From: Tolypeutes matacus
Lineage: Eukaryota; Chordata; Mammalia; Cingulata; Chlamyphoridae
Assembly (NCBI GenBank): GCA_026826555.1
Contig: JAKSZT010053887.1
Coordinates: forward strand, 69,323,094 to 69,387,093
DNA: 64,000 bases
Reading direction: 5' to 3'
Position 1 is the stretch's first letter, and each line of letters starts with the position of its first letter. The position numbers and the translations under genes are program-made. The notes beneath the pieces are model-generated. The model saw only the letters and a list, made by a program, of their open reading frames with translations. It ran no database searches and had not been told where the DNA came from. This document shows, piece after piece, positions 1 through 12,110 of the stretch.

Positions 1-2340
1 CTCATTGAAGTCTAAATTTGCTAAATTTGCTCTTTATATTATTGATTGATTTTTTTCAAAAATTGTATTTGTAACTAAGTTGACTGAAGCATTGTTAAAG
101 ACTAAATTGCTTACTGCACAAGAGAAACTAGTGAATACAAAATTGGTCTTTCAAAAATATGTCTCTGTAGCCTTTTCACTTATCATTGAATTCTTGCTTT
201 GAGGTTGAAAAAATTCAAGCATTGCCATTTACCAAGATTCAACTTGTCTTTTGTCCTTTGGACAAAATTATTGCCTTTATAAGATTGTTTAGCTTCTTAG
301 CCCTCATGTTAATTATAAATAGAGAATAATTTTCAAGACCAAAGATTTTAAAACATTTTTAGGACAGACATTTGTGTTTTAAAAAATAAAACAGAGTGCT
401 AGTCACATTAAGTGCAAACAGACTGTTAACATTTCTAAAACTTATACAAACTTGGAGAAACTCAACATATTGAAATAGTCTATTCATTTATTTTCATGTA
501 TTTTATATTAAATATAAAGTTTAATGTCTTTAAGGCATTTTTTCTTTAAATTAAAAAATATTAACCATAATGAAGGGATATTCTAAATTTTGGTTGAATT
601 GAATAAAATTCAAATTTAAAAGAGAAATAATGATAGAAGTAAGCCAGTTTTATAAAAATGTATCCAATTTTTATATAATACTAATGTAACGTTCTTATGA
701 CTATGATTTGCTTTTTAATTTGGCTTTTATACTGTCCTTTATTGTCCTCTAGAACTTGAATACAGGCTTGTCTTTGATAGTTATAAGGAAAATATCTCAA
801 AGATTGCTGGTTTTTAAGGCTTTTTCCAAAATGCTCCTAGTTAAAACAAAAGGACAACCAAAAAAAAGTTAGAAATGACAGCTTGATGTGCTATGTATGT
901 CACTTCTTCATATCTTCAATGACAGAATGAATCAGTTTATTTACTAGTACAGAACATTCCTTTCCATTCTTCAAGGTCAAGTGTATTTTTGTATACCAAA
1001 AATATGTTTCTTATTCTGCATCACTTTGAATTAGTAACAAGAAAATCTTCAGGAAAAGAATGTGTTTTTCTTTGCTTGTTGAGAAAATGATGAACTGAAA
1101 ATAAAATGTCAAATGTCAATGTAGACAAAATATTTAAGTTAAATAGGGTAAAAGAAAAGTTACAAAAGCATGTCTAATTTGTTATCCACATAGATCTGCA
1201 TAGTTGAGATTTGAGTTATGGAGGCAAACCTACAGTTCCTATAATCTCTATAAACTATAGAAATCAACACAATTAAAAAACAAAATGAGTTGTTTTTGAA
1301 GAGACACTGCATTATTGGAAGATAAGAGTAAAAGTGATTTTACAAAATGTCTTCTTCTAGTAAAATCTATACCTGTCCTTTTCTACCTCATTAATGACTC
1401 TCAGACCTAGAATCCCTAAGACTTTCAAATAATTGTATTATTAGAGGACATATTAGACCCCTTCTCTGGAGTATATATTTATTTCCCGATGCAGGGATTT
1501 GTCTTCCTTAATCAAATGAGTTTTGCATAAACCATTCCATCTGTTTCACCATTTTTATTCCCTTATTTTTTTGAAAGAAAAAGGTTGCTATTCCACATCT
1601 TGAGAGATACTCTCAGAAACTTTTTTGGATGATACCCACTCTTGCTTTCACTCTCTGCTAACTCCATCTTGGATTTGGGTCTTCAATTGCACTGAATTTC
1701 CCCTTCCCACTCCTCCCTTTCTCAAATCTCAGCTCAAGTCCCCCTTTTATTTTATATGCTTCATTTACTTCAGAATCAATAATGGCAATAAGATTAGACC
1801 TAGTGGATCTTCTGATTGGACAGTTGAATGTAGGTTTCCTTAGTTTGTCTGCATTATCTATGGCTCTTGTTTTGGGAAACTGCTTGTTTACTTTTCTCCA
1901 TTTCAAGGGCTACAGAGTACATAAATCTTTGATTTATGTAAGGGCCTTTAAAATATATTTTTGATATATTTTATACCATTTTCTCTTCATTTTGATGCAT
2001 TTGCTCATTTCCTTTATGATGAAAATTGCATATTACTACTATCTGGATAATGAATGGCTTTAAGAAAACAAATAATTTAGAGTTCCAGGAGATTAAGTAC
2101 TCCTCCACACTTCAATTTTCCAGGAAGAAATAGCTATTTTATCTTTTTTTTTCCAAAGAAATAACATACAAAGTGAGCAAGTTTCAAAAGAAGAAGGAAC
2201 TTGTAAAAGTTAAATTTTATAATACTGTTACAAATAATTAGTACTGTTTCTATTTTCTGAGTAGACTTCCAATTGCAACATTGAAATTAGTATTTTAAAA
2301 AACATTAATATTTTGAATGCCCATTTGTAGATGCCAGGTG
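1..2340. other. AT-rich intergenic DNA, no recognised element
   Basis: I see no gene, RNA or assignable repeat here. Open frames are short, overlap on both strands and resemble no family I know. A slightly more GC-rich patch around 1620-1910 reads open on both strands, which is typical of chance in pyrimidine-rich sequence. Confidence 0.6.
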
Positions 2341-2344
2341 GTGG

Positions 2345-2575
2345 AACATCACAGTCATGAGGCCAGGCCCTGTGGTCCTTATATCTGGATTCCAATCCTA
2401 GCTTTGCCACTTCTTAGCTGCCTGAGTTGTAGAAGTTACTTGGCTTCACTCTGTGTCAGTTCTCTCATCTGTGAGATGGGAATAATAATGTACCTACCTC
2501 ATTGGATAGTTGTAGATATTAAATGAAAAAGTGTATGTGATACACATAAAATAGTGGCTTGGAACAAATGACAGT
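2345..2575 (+). repeat. MIR SINE
   Basis: The stretch follows the MIR consensus in order: the tRNA-like part, the core wording around gctttgccacttcttagctg, the 'tctcatctgtgagatgggaataataatg' type segment, and the tail before 2570. MIRs are ancient tRNA-derived SINEs shared by mammals. This copy is diverged but nearly complete. Confidence 0.85.
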
Positions 2576-2654
2576 ACAAAATTAATATCAGATATGATTA
2601 TTAAAATTATTATTATGTATATATCTTAAGATAAAACCTACATGTGATAGAACT

Positions 2655-2950
2655 TGAATTTGTATTAATTTTTTATTGCTGGATAACAAATCACCACAAA
2701 CTTAGTGGTTTAAAAATATATATATATTTACTGGTTCAAATCCCCAGGGCATGTAACTGTGAATCTTGACATTCCATGGGTTAGGAGAGGGGGGTATCAT
2801 GGGCCCTGGGGGGCCGGGGAGAAGGGAACAGTCAAGATCTAATGGGTTGTTTGGTGGTCATGAGGAAGGTTTTTCATTACCTTTCAGTAATGGACACAGG
2901 ACATGGTAAATATCATCAAAATTATTAAACTGTATTATCTAAATTGTAAA

Positions 2951-2981
<31 letters not shown>

Positions 2982-3232
2982 TTATTTGATGGTTTCCATA
3001 GGTCAAGAATCTGGGCACAGCTTTAGGTGGGTCCCCTCTCCAGATGCTGCAAAGTGTCAACCAGTCTTCATTCTGTATTGGAGATTAGGATTGTGTTCCA
3101 CATCACGAGTTGAGATAGAATTGAGTTCCTTGTGGTTGTAGGACTGAGCCTCCACATCCCCCCATTTGCTTACTGGCTGTCAGCCAGGTGCCTCCCTCAG
3201 ATTTTCTATGCATTCACTGTTCCTTATCACAA
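2655..3232 (-). mobile_element. MLT1-type LTR (ERVL-MaLR), interrupted by an L1 fragment
   Basis: On the plus strand this begins with the usual reverse-complement end of MLT1 LTRs (tgtattaattttttattgctg, then 'caccacaaacttagtgg'). After the insertion at about 2715-2985 it resumes with 'ggtcaagaatctgggcacag' and the 'ttccttgtggttgtaggactg' block. LTR sense is therefore the minus strand. It is a non-coding relic of an endogenous retrovirus-like element. The subfamily is uncertain. Confidence 0.65.
2715..2985 (+). mobile_element. Short L1 3' UTR insertion with poly(A) and (AT)n tail
   Basis: The body is colinear with the reverse complement of about 20980-21185, an internal part of the long 3' UTR of the younger L1 lineage. 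It ends in poly(A) at 2948 followed by (AT)n. ATTAAA lies at 2924-2929, 18 bases before the A tract, so it looks like a transcript polyadenylated at a proximal site. AT-rich wording on both sides (aaaaatatatatatat) suggests a target-site duplication, blurred by microsatellite growth. It interrupts an MLT1-type LTR. Confidence 0.7.
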
Positions 3233-3249
3233 TTCCACTTAAGTGTTAG

Positions 3250-3478
3250 TGGTCTCTGAGACTGCCTGAATTTGAATGTTGGTCCCAGTAATTACTAGCT
3301 GTGGGACCATGGAAAAGTCACTTAACTTCTCTATGACTCAAATTCCTCATCTATAAAGTGGAGATAATAATGATAATACCTATTTCCTAGGGTTATTATG
3401 AAGATTAAATGAGTCATTACATTCAAAGCATATAGAACACGGTAATTACATTATTTAATATTACTATCATCAGTTAAT
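3250..3478 (+). repeat. MIR SINE
   Basis: A near-complete MIR is recognisable from 'actgcctgaatttgaatg' through 'attactagctgtgggacc', 'cctcatctataaagtggaga', the 'gggttattatgaagattaaa' block and the tail. It is independent of the copy 900 bases upstream. Confidence 0.85.
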
Positions 3479-3479
3479 T

Positions 3480-6300
3480 TTGATAATCTTCCATTTATAC
3501 TCAATTAGAAAGCCCAGTTCAAAAAAGAAAATAATACAACTCTGTGAAAATACTAAACAGCTAAAACTTTCCCTAGAGAACATATTTTTAATACAATAGT
3601 TTATACAATAGTTATAATATAACTACTCCTAGTTGCCTACTTAATATCTATTTCCACCTATTTTTACTAGGTATTTTACTTTTATGGTTTAAAAATAAAC
3701 AGGCTTTTTTCTTCTAATATATGGTCTGTCTAATAATAGACTATATTTTTAAAAATCTATTTTGTTTGTTCTGTTTGAGTTCTCTATCCCATTACCTTAT
3801 GAATTGTCTTCCTATTTCAATGCATATTTCAGAGTTTCAAATTATATAGTTATATAATCTGCTATTCAGTTGTAATTTTTGTTTCTTCCAAATTTCATAC
3901 CTTTCACTTTTTCTCCTGTCTAATTTCATTTGATTAGTACTTTAAGAACAGTGTTAAATAATGGAAGTAGTAGGAATTCACCTATCTAGTTATTGATTAT
4001 AGTGGGAATGTCTTGTGTTTCACAACTAACTTGATTGTGGTTTGGGGTGCATATGCAACTTTATTATACTAAAGATGTACACATCACTTTTATTTGATTA
4101 AAAAACACTATTAGATGTGGATGAAAAATTGCATGAAGTAACTTTCAACACATATGGAATGAATTCATAGTTTTTCTATTTGATCTATTAATATTTTGAA
4201 TTAGATAAATCCCTAGTATGGACCCATCTATACATTTATTTAATAAGCTTAACTGAAAAAACTCCAGTCTGATGAAAACTATGTATGGCTTGTTCGTATT
4301 TTAGATCCAATAAGAGGTCTTTATTTAATAGGTCATATTTGATTCAATTTTATATATGTTTTCATTTTGCTTTTAATTTTTTAATTTTTTTATCAAATCT
4401 ATCATTATATGATTTCTAATTTTGTTTGTGTGTGTGTGTGTAATGTTTTCTTAATTTTTAAAAATACATCTAATGGTTAATTGTATAATTTATATAAATT
4501 ATCTAAACTTTTTCCTGAAATGAATAAATACAACAGGGCTGATTTCCACTTATGAACTATTCCCCATTTGAATGTCTATTGAAATGCTCCTCCTGTGAAG
4601 AAAGCTCTTAATGAGACATAATGACATATTCCCTGGTTTTAGGTAGTGTCCTCCCTTGTATACCCTAGTGCTTTCTCAACGGACTTAAAAGCAGAAGATC
4701 TGAAATAAAAGATATGGAGGTCATGGATGTGCTCAGTAAAACGAATTTCTCCAACCAAGTATGACTTGCTGCAACACTGCTGTGAGTGAATTTTGCCAGT
4801 AGCCCCAACATATACTGGCCAATATATTCTGGGCACCAGCCAGCTAGCTGGCAGCAAGTGAATTATGTTTAACCCATTCAGTTACAAAAGGGTGAGCCTT
4901 TTTCACTCACTGGAATACACACTTACTCAGAACTGGATTTGTTTTGCTTACCTGTTATGCATCTGTACACACCATCATCTGTTGACTTACTAAATGCTAT
5001 GGTGTTCCACACAATGTGACTTCTTTCTTAATAGTACATTTGCATGGAAAGATATAAGGTCATAAGCTTATGAAAATGAGTTACAATGCCAACTGTTGAC
5101 AACATGTGACACATACTTTGAACTAGTAACCTATAAATGGAGCTATTTTTCCCATAAATGGAATATCCTAGTTCATAAATTAGGAAGAAGAAGAGGGTCA
5201 CCACATCTCATGATTTAATTCATGACTAATAATTCATTCATGAAAAATTGCTTTATCGTTATATGACTCTGGGGTCTGTAATTTAGTGATTGTAGTACAA
5301 AAAAAAGAAACACTTCTAAGAAGGAACAAAACCATGTTTGTGTATGTGAAATAGCTGGTTAGTATTTTTCTTTCCTTTTTTTCTCACCTAGAACTATTTA
5401 TGTTAAGTGTTGGTAGTGGTTAACTTTACAATTTATTAAATGGAGTGCAAAATGTTACTAAAGGACCAAGCCTGAGGTAGAGGAGAAATGGACATCACCC
5501 AGAGATTCTGAACTTGTATATGTCCATGGTAAAAGTTGAAATTTGAATTGTCTCTCATTAGAAATGGTGTCAGCACATTTTGGATTGTATGAAGGAAACT
5601 TTTCTCGTGTTAAAAGTAAAATAATGGAGCAAGCATATGTATGTATGTAAGGCAGAGTTTAAATGTAGTGGAAATGTGTTGTTATATGTTCACTCAGTCT
5701 TCAAGCAACCTTCCTAATTTATGAAACTCCAACACAGCATATGGTTGAAAGGCAGGGCCTTGCTTACTATTTAAGAAGTCAAGAAAGCAAATAGTTCACC
5801 TCTCTCTAGGTTTCTAGGGTATGGATGTTGAGTCATTCAAGACACTGACCTTGAGAGAGTGATGCACAGCCAAGTATTGATCCTGGTGGTGACAAAAGAG
5901 TCAACAGTTCAGCAGAGAGAAGAGTTAATTGCAACTGTCCTGTGGCAGAGACAGCAACAAAGGCATCCTAACCAGGTGTTTATTGGCTGCAAAGCCTCCT
6001 CTGCCTGAGGTTCATTATCTTCACTGGGCACCCCAGCATTCCCACAGATTCTGTGTTCCACCTCCATCATTCCAAACAATTCTGTTATTTGTGACCAAGA
6101 TCACTGTTAAGAGAGACATGGAGTGCTGTGGATGTTTTCTACATTACAGCCCACCACCAAGAGAAAAAAAGAGACACTTCTAAATTCAAAGAAATGACCA
6201 CTGAAATGCTATACATCCACCACAGCATTCAAGAAATGATTACACTTTATCATCTTTTTAAGAGCAAGGGAGAGATAAGCAATATAGGAAAGCTAAAAAT
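3480..6300. other. AT-rich intergenic DNA, no assigned element
   Basis: No gene is supported. A short (TG)n run sits near 4428-4442. The 5700-6120 part is less AT-rich and looks repeat-like, but I could not place it in a family. The reading frames here have no recognisable domain. Confidence 0.5.
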
Positions 6301-7330
6301 AAACAACACTTACACATTTTTAAAAATCATGAATTAAGGTAACCAAATTTAGAAATAAATACAGCAGTTACCAGATAAACTGATGGGTGAAACTTCTCCA
6401 TTAAAAATACAATCATTCATTCACTAGGTGAAAGAAAGAGAGAGCAGTAAAAGACTATGAGGAAACTGGGGGAAGCAAAATTGTAAAGTTAAGATATGGT
6501 TTAAAGAAATAATACTTTCAGAGAGTACATTCTCAGATGATAACCAATAAAATTAGAAATAAAATATTTTTAAACTTTACTACTTAGAAATTAATCTTTT
6601 CCCATAAATAATTCTGGATCAAAATAAAAATTCAATTTCTAACTATGCATAATGCAAATAAGAGCAGAACAATTCATATCAAAACCTATGTTATATAACT
6701 AAAGTTCTGAGAAAAATTTGTAGGTAAGAATGCTGACACATTTTAAAATGCAAAAAGAGAAAGGTAGGAAGGAAGAAAGGGAGGGACCGATGGAGGGAGG
6801 GAAGGAGGGAGGGAGGGAGAAAAGGAGGGAGGGAGAAAAGGAAAGAGAAAAGAAGGAGGGATGGATGGAGAGAAAGAAAAGGAAGGAGGAGGAAAGGATG
6901 GGAGAGGAAGGAAAGGAGGAAGGAAGGAGGAAGGGAGGAAGTGAGAAAGGAAGGAAGGTAAGAAGGAAATTACCATTGTTTAATTTAAAGAAATTAGGAA
7001 AAGGAAAAAAAAAAAAAACATATAACCTAAGAAGATAGAAGGACTGAATTTATAAGTTTTAAGTGAGCTGAGAATAATAGAAGAGAAAATAACAAAAATG
7101 GAAAATATTAATAAAAATTAAAGGCTGGAGCTTTGAAAAGACCAAAAAAATGTATCACTACTGAGAAGAACAATTAAAGATAGAAGAGAAAATGCAAACT
7201 GCACATTGAAAATGAGAAAATATAAAATAGTACACACAAATTCTATGAAACAGCTCTAATAAAATAACTGAAACATTAAGGGAAGTGGCTTATTTTCCAG
7301 CAAAATATAATATATTGAAATTATGTCAAG
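6300..7330 (+). mobile_element. Very old, decayed L1 ORF2 fragment
   Basis: Frame-shifted translation of 6540-6720 gives pieces resembling the L1 ORF2 linker between endonuclease and reverse transcriptase (a degenerate form of the NTTYQNLWD...LRGK segment). The 7080-7270 part resembles the following segment. Stops and frame changes are frequent and no product is possible. A purine microsatellite has expanded inside it. The assignment rests on remembered L1 protein patterns and is moderate. Confidence 0.5.
6757..6968 (+). repeat. Polypurine GGAA/GGGA microsatellite
   Basis: About 210 bases are almost all purine on the plus strand, built from GGAA, GGGA and GAAA units with a few GGAT interruptions. 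One uninterrupted purine run covers 6792-6861. The open frames on both strands here (lysine/glutamate/glycine-rich on plus, proline/serine-rich on minus) are by-products of the repeat. Such tracts can form triplex DNA. Confidence 0.9.
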
Positions 7331-8190
7331 GTGAAGGGAAAAACCAGACAAATGACCATACATGGTATTGGAGAAGTAATTCCAGCAGCATTATTCCTGT
7401 GCAAATGTGTGTGTTTGGTGGAGTGCAGGACAGCAGGAGTGCTCTCTGATCCACTTCACCTCAATACAGAGGGCTATCCACAGAGCCCAGGGCTCAGAAG
7501 AACACAGTATGTAACCGCTTTTGTGGATAAGTCACCAGAAAATTTTGAGTAGTAAAGCATTGTATCCAAATGTGCCTACACAATCTCTCTGAGGTAATGA
7601 GGAGAACAGCATGTGGGATGGAAAGAAAAGAGCTGCCAAGTCCAATGTAGGAGCATTTTTGCTGGGGATAAACGGTAAACACCTGAGGTAGAGTGATAAA
7701 AATAGACACGGATGAAGAGTCAGGAACAGATAGAAATATCATGAAAGTGGACTCGACACAACTTGGTGGTTGATTGGAAGATATATTCAAGGAACCCAGA
7801 GGCATCTAAAATTGGTCCCATGTGCAGTTGGGGGATATGTAAGATATGAAGAATAGAGAGGAATAAAAACAGAACAGGGTTGAGGAAAGGGTTGGGGAAA
7901 TGAACTAAGGAACAAAACCCATTTCCTTAGTGTCCTGTACTAAAAATCAACAGATGCCTTTCTGAACCATTGTCAAACTTGCAATAGGTGTTTGTTATAG
8001 TGGACCAAACAAACACACAAACACAAACTGAAGGACAAGAATCTATCTATGCCAAATATCCCAAAGCAAAATGGTTTCAAAATTCAGAATTTTGCTGTGT
8101 AATGTAGTAGTTTATATTCATTATAATTGTTTATCTAAAAATTACAGAAACTAAAATGAATAGTGCCTTGAACAATATAGAAATTCACTT
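7330..8190. other. Intergenic DNA, no assigned element
   Basis: There is no supported gene or RNA. The 7370-7800 part is open in short frames on both strands but shows no domain, and I recognise no repeat family. Confidence 0.45.
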
Positions 8191-8475
8191 ACCTGTTTTA
8201 GTTTCCAGGCTGATATGACGAATACCATCATGGCTTAAATGGGTTAAGTTTAAACAACAGGAATTTATTGTCTCATTGTTTCAGTGGCTAGAAGGCTTGC
8301 TTTTGGTTGGTAGCATTCTGGCTGACCAGCAAATCTTGTATTCCTTCTGTTCCTTGGCTTTCCAGTAACATGGTAATGCCCTCTCTTTTCTCCTCCAGGT
8401 TTCCACTGACTTCCAGCTTCCAGTTCCTCCCTGTGGATTTCTTCTTATAAGGCCTCCAATAATAGGATTAAGATC

Positions 8476-10355
8476 CGTTCCCTTTATTGTGTGGGTCTCC
8501 ACTCACTGAGATAACACACTATGACAGGATGAACACTTACATATTCCACGGAGGCATTTCCCAGGTGCACTTTACCCCTCATATCCCCTACACCTGACTC
8601 CCTACACCAGTAACCCTTCCCTGCCATATTTGCAAAAAGAACATTCCCACCATTGTAGTTTTAACAACAGACCTACAAATCCCGAGAGTTCACCTGCTCC
8701 TTCCTCCCCCAGGTTCCATGGATAGTACAACCCAACCCCCCACCATACACCTCCCTCACAGACCAATACCACTGAACCCAATCACTTCACTGCACCAATC
8801 TCATGCCCATCAACTGCCCAAACACACTCTTCCACCTTATCATAGATTTTCCCCATATGGGCATCAGCCCACCACTCTACTCTGTTTCTACTCCTGTAGG
8901 TCTCCTGTTAACCTGTCTTACAAACTCTAGCTCTTTGAGTCTGCTCAAATTGCTTAAGTCATATCAGTGAGGTCATGTAATATTTGCTCTTCAGTGACTG
9001 ACTTACTTCACTCAACATAAGTTCTTCAAGATTCATCCATGTTATCCTGTGTGTTAATACTGCATTTCTTCTTACAGCTGAGTAACATCTAATTGCATGT
9101 ATATACCAGAGTTTGCTTATCCATTCATCTGTTGATGGACATTTAGGTTGCTTCCAACTTTTGGAAATAGTGAATAATGCCACTCTGAACATTGATGGGC
9201 ATATATCTGTTCATGTCCCTGCTTTCAATTCTTCTGGGTATGTACCCAGCAGAGGGATTGTTGGATCATATGTCATTTCTATAGTTAGCTTCCTGAGGAA
9301 CCGCCAAACTGCCCTCCACACTGGCTTGCACCATTCTACATTCCCACCAGCAGTGGATGAGTGTTCCCTTTCCTACATCTCCTTTCCAACACTTGTCGTC
9401 CTCAACAATTCCTCAACAGTGGGGCTCCTGAGGGTTCTAGAGACATCTAGATACTATAAGCAGGGAAAACAAGCTCAGAAATTTGGCACCTTGTCAGTGG
9501 GCCTTACATTGGAATTTATGCTCCCAGTGTAACAGAATTAGACTCATTTATAGTTTCCCTATACATGACTCTTCTGCCCCTTTTATTTGAACTTATCATT
9601 AGCACTATGGTGGTTAAATATATGTCCCAGAGACTTATATCTTTGGTCTATTCATGTGCTGGTTGTACCCTGAATCTCAGCAGAGTTGCAACACTTACTC
9701 TCCAGTTTATTGGACTCATCCAAGACAACTAACAAGGAGATGATGATGGACAACGCACATCCCAAGGAACAGAGCATGTCTGCAATTGCAGCAAGAGAGT
9801 TCCACCCTTCTGCCTCTTGGGATCTAAGCACCTCTTAATTAGAAACAAAGTGAGCTTCACCATCCCAAAATCCTCAAGATTGGGGAATAAACAATGGACT
9901 AAAGTAGACTTAATATCATTCTATCATAGACTTATTATTATTCTAGCAATGGAAAAACTTTTATCATTAATATAAAGGTAGTGGCCACCAGAGTTTCTAA
10001 GAGGAGGGAGAGGGAAAAAGGGAAAAATAAGTGTAACATGGGGGCATTTTCAGGACATTGGCATTGTCCTGCATGACATTGCAATGACAGATACAGGCCA
10101 TAATACATTTTGTCATACCCTATAAAATTCTGCAGGGCAGAATGTAAACTATAATGTAAACTATAGTCCACAGTTAGTAGCAATACTTCAATGTGTTCAT
10201 CAATCGTAACAAGTGTACTACACTAATGAAGGACGTGGTTAATGTGGGAAAGTGTGGGGAGGGGAGGAGATGGGTCATGTGGGAATCCCTTTTATTTTTT
10301 ATGTAGCATTTATGTAATCTAAAGCTTCCTTAAAAATTAAAAAAAAAAATTTTTT
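8476..10355 (+). mobile_element. Young-lineage L1 3' end with 5' inversion
   Basis: The left part (8476 to about 9400) reads on the minus strand as L1: the ORF2 C-terminus (stop at 8959-8961; the 77 residues of 8959-9192 match the C-terminal end) followed by the proximal 3' UTR. The right part (about 9402-10345) is the distal 3' UTR on the plus strand, ending in an A-rich tail. About 0.55 kb of 3' UTR present in the copy at 37076-38598 is missing at the junction. This head-to-head arrangement is the signature of twin priming. A short imperfect duplication (ttaagatcc / ttaaagaccc) flanks it. Confidence 0.8.
8959..9400 (-). pseudogene. L1 ORF2 C-terminal fragment (inverted segment)
   Basis: The minus strand encodes the C-terminal domain of the L1 ORF2 protein, including matches to the conserved FTISKSWKQPKCPSTDEWI and TWMNLEELMLSE blocks, with the TSLI-stop ending also seen in the copy ending at 22145. 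The upstream part is frame-shifted. It lies in the inverted half of the L1 at 8476-10355 and has no capacity to encode a product. Confidence 0.8.
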
Positions 10356-10559
10356 AAAGACCCATTCTGATTCAGCTGGCCATACCCTAACTAAAAATAA
10401 CATCTTCAAAAGATCCTATTTATAATGGGTTCACATCCACAAAAATGGAATAAAAATTAAGAACATTTTTTCCATGATACATAACTCAATCTACCACATA
10501 TCTTATATAAACAAGACTAGCCTTTGGTTGATATAGCAACTCCACAATTGTCCAAGACC

Positions 10560-10890
10560 AAGATGTCTTCTATCTTGTTCTATTAACCTTGACAGCTTCT
10601 ACTTAATGGTCCAAGATAGCTATTCCATCCTGTCTACTTTCTTGCTCTAAGAAAAAGGGAACAGAAAGGCACATCACTCCCTTTAAGTATACCTTCCAAA
10701 TGTTACCCAAACCAATTTCCCTTACGTCTCATTACATCTCATAGAAGATTGAATCTGCTTAACTAAAAGGGAGTTTGGGTAATTTGGTTTTTATTTTGGG
10801 TAGCCATGTGCTTACCTAACATTGAAGGATACTATTACTACAGAAGAAGTGGAGATTGGATTTTGGAGGACAATTATTTAGGTAATTGAC
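10560..10890 (+). repeat. Ancient interspersed repeat, family not assigned
   Basis: The block with 'ccctttaagtataccttcc', 'cttacgtctcattacatctc' and 'ttattttgggtagccatgtg' has the wording of a common dispersed mammalian repeat that I recognise but cannot name securely. No coding potential is seen. Confidence 0.4.
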
Positions 10891-12070
10891 AATAAGAAAA
10901 TGTTTGTATTCTAAGATGTGGACAAATAATGTTATACTTTGTTAGTGAGATAGACAAATCCTCAGTTACATTATCTCTGCATGGAAACTTTTCGATATAG
11001 ATTTCTTGAATTGACCAACTCATATTATTCATGAATTCCTATAAAGTAGTTTTAACCTTCATGACTCTCTTTCATGACACTCCCACAGAAACACATGCTC
11101 TTGGATTCCTTGGCATCTTTTTGGTTTTATCTATTAATAATAAATGTATCAGTCTTTTATTGTCTGTTGGGTTGTATCACTTATTTGAGCATAAACAGAA
11201 AATCTGTAGACATGGTAATGAAACAACTGAGAAATAACAAAATGGAGAAGTCAGAAAACACGAGCATGATCATTGAAGCCCATTTGATGTAAGTAAAGTA
11301 GGATTTCTAATCACAAATAGCATTAGTAGAATTATGTACTATGAAAATATAAGTCAGGAAACATCTCTAGTGATAATGGGGTTATGTCTAAAGATATGTG
11401 ACTAAATCAACTAATATTGTCAGTCAGTTAATTAATTTGTTTTATTATACAGACATTTCAGTCAAAACAGTCCAGATCGGGCACATAGAAATATTTGAAT
11501 AATTCATTGTTAATTTATTCTATAATTATTTGACACCTACCAAGAATCTGGGGACAGTGAAGTTAGGAGAAAAGATACAAAATTTAGCTCTCTTAGTCTT
11601 GGTTTCCAAACAGCTTGCTTTCTTGTACACATATTTTCATTCTAATTGTTTGAAATTCAAAAAAAAAAAAAAAAAAAAAATGTACTGCCCAGTCAATCCT
11701 AGCCTTTTATGGAACTTGGTAAAGGGATAGTGCATTACAATCTACATTCATTTTGGAGAGATGGAGGTCAGTTTAATTAGGTTTCCTCATGTGAGAGTGA
11801 GTGAAATATAATATAAGAAGTATTTATTTCCAAAGAAACATAATACATCTGAATTTTTTTTCACAATCTAAAACTTGCAATTCATGACGAAGCCCCTTAT
11901 ATAGACACAATAATTACAATTCTCCTTTTGAAAGGAGAATTATAAATAAAACTGGATATTTTTACATTAAAATTTCCAAGAAGAAACAGCTGCAGAAATA
12001 GGCTTAACAACGACTCTTGACTGGAAGATATACATATAAAAAGAACAAAATGAAATAAAAAGGTATCTCT
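10890..12070. other. AT-rich intergenic DNA with a poly(A) run and a short palindrome
   Basis: Only low-complexity features stand out: an A20-type run at 11660-11680 and a palindrome at 11918-11941 with 11-base arms and a two-base centre. Short frames around 11031-11292 overlap one another and have no recognisable domain. Confidence 0.5.
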
Positions 12071-12110
12071 TGCCAATTCTGTTTCCCTAGAGAGCCCTGA
12101 CTAATACAGT
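12070..12110 (+). mobile_element. Terminal fragment of an MLT2-type ERVL LTR
   Basis: About 40 bases match the conserved 3' end of MLT2-type LTRs (ctgtttccctagagagccc followed by tgactaatacag). L1 ORF2 sequence begins directly after it. It is short, so confidence is limited. Confidence 0.5.

Larger units (their letters stand above)
8194..10498 (-). mobile_element. MaLR-type LTR split by an L1 insertion
   Basis: The two parts are 8194-8475 and 10356-10498. On the minus strand the joined element starts TGTGGTAGATTGAG, passes through a block like 'gggtcttaatcctattattgg' and 'ccttataagaagaaatcc', and ends CTAAAACA. The TG...CA ends and the internal order match MLT1/MST-like LTRs, but the sequence differs from the families I know best, so it may be lineage-specific. 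The flanking five bases do not form a clear duplication. Confidence 0.65.

Noticed and set aside
6730..7038. A 102-residue lysine/glutamate-rich protein
   Set aside because: The reading frame is produced by the GGAA/GGGA microsatellite.
8194..10498. The 8.2-10.5 kb region as one composite retroelement family
   Set aside because: The LTR halves rejoin cleanly without the L1, and the L1 part has its own A tail and approximate target duplication, so it is a nested insertion.
11660..11681. The poly(A) run as the tail of a processed pseudogene
   Set aside because: No upstream sequence recognisable as an mRNA or SINE, and no target-site duplication was found.
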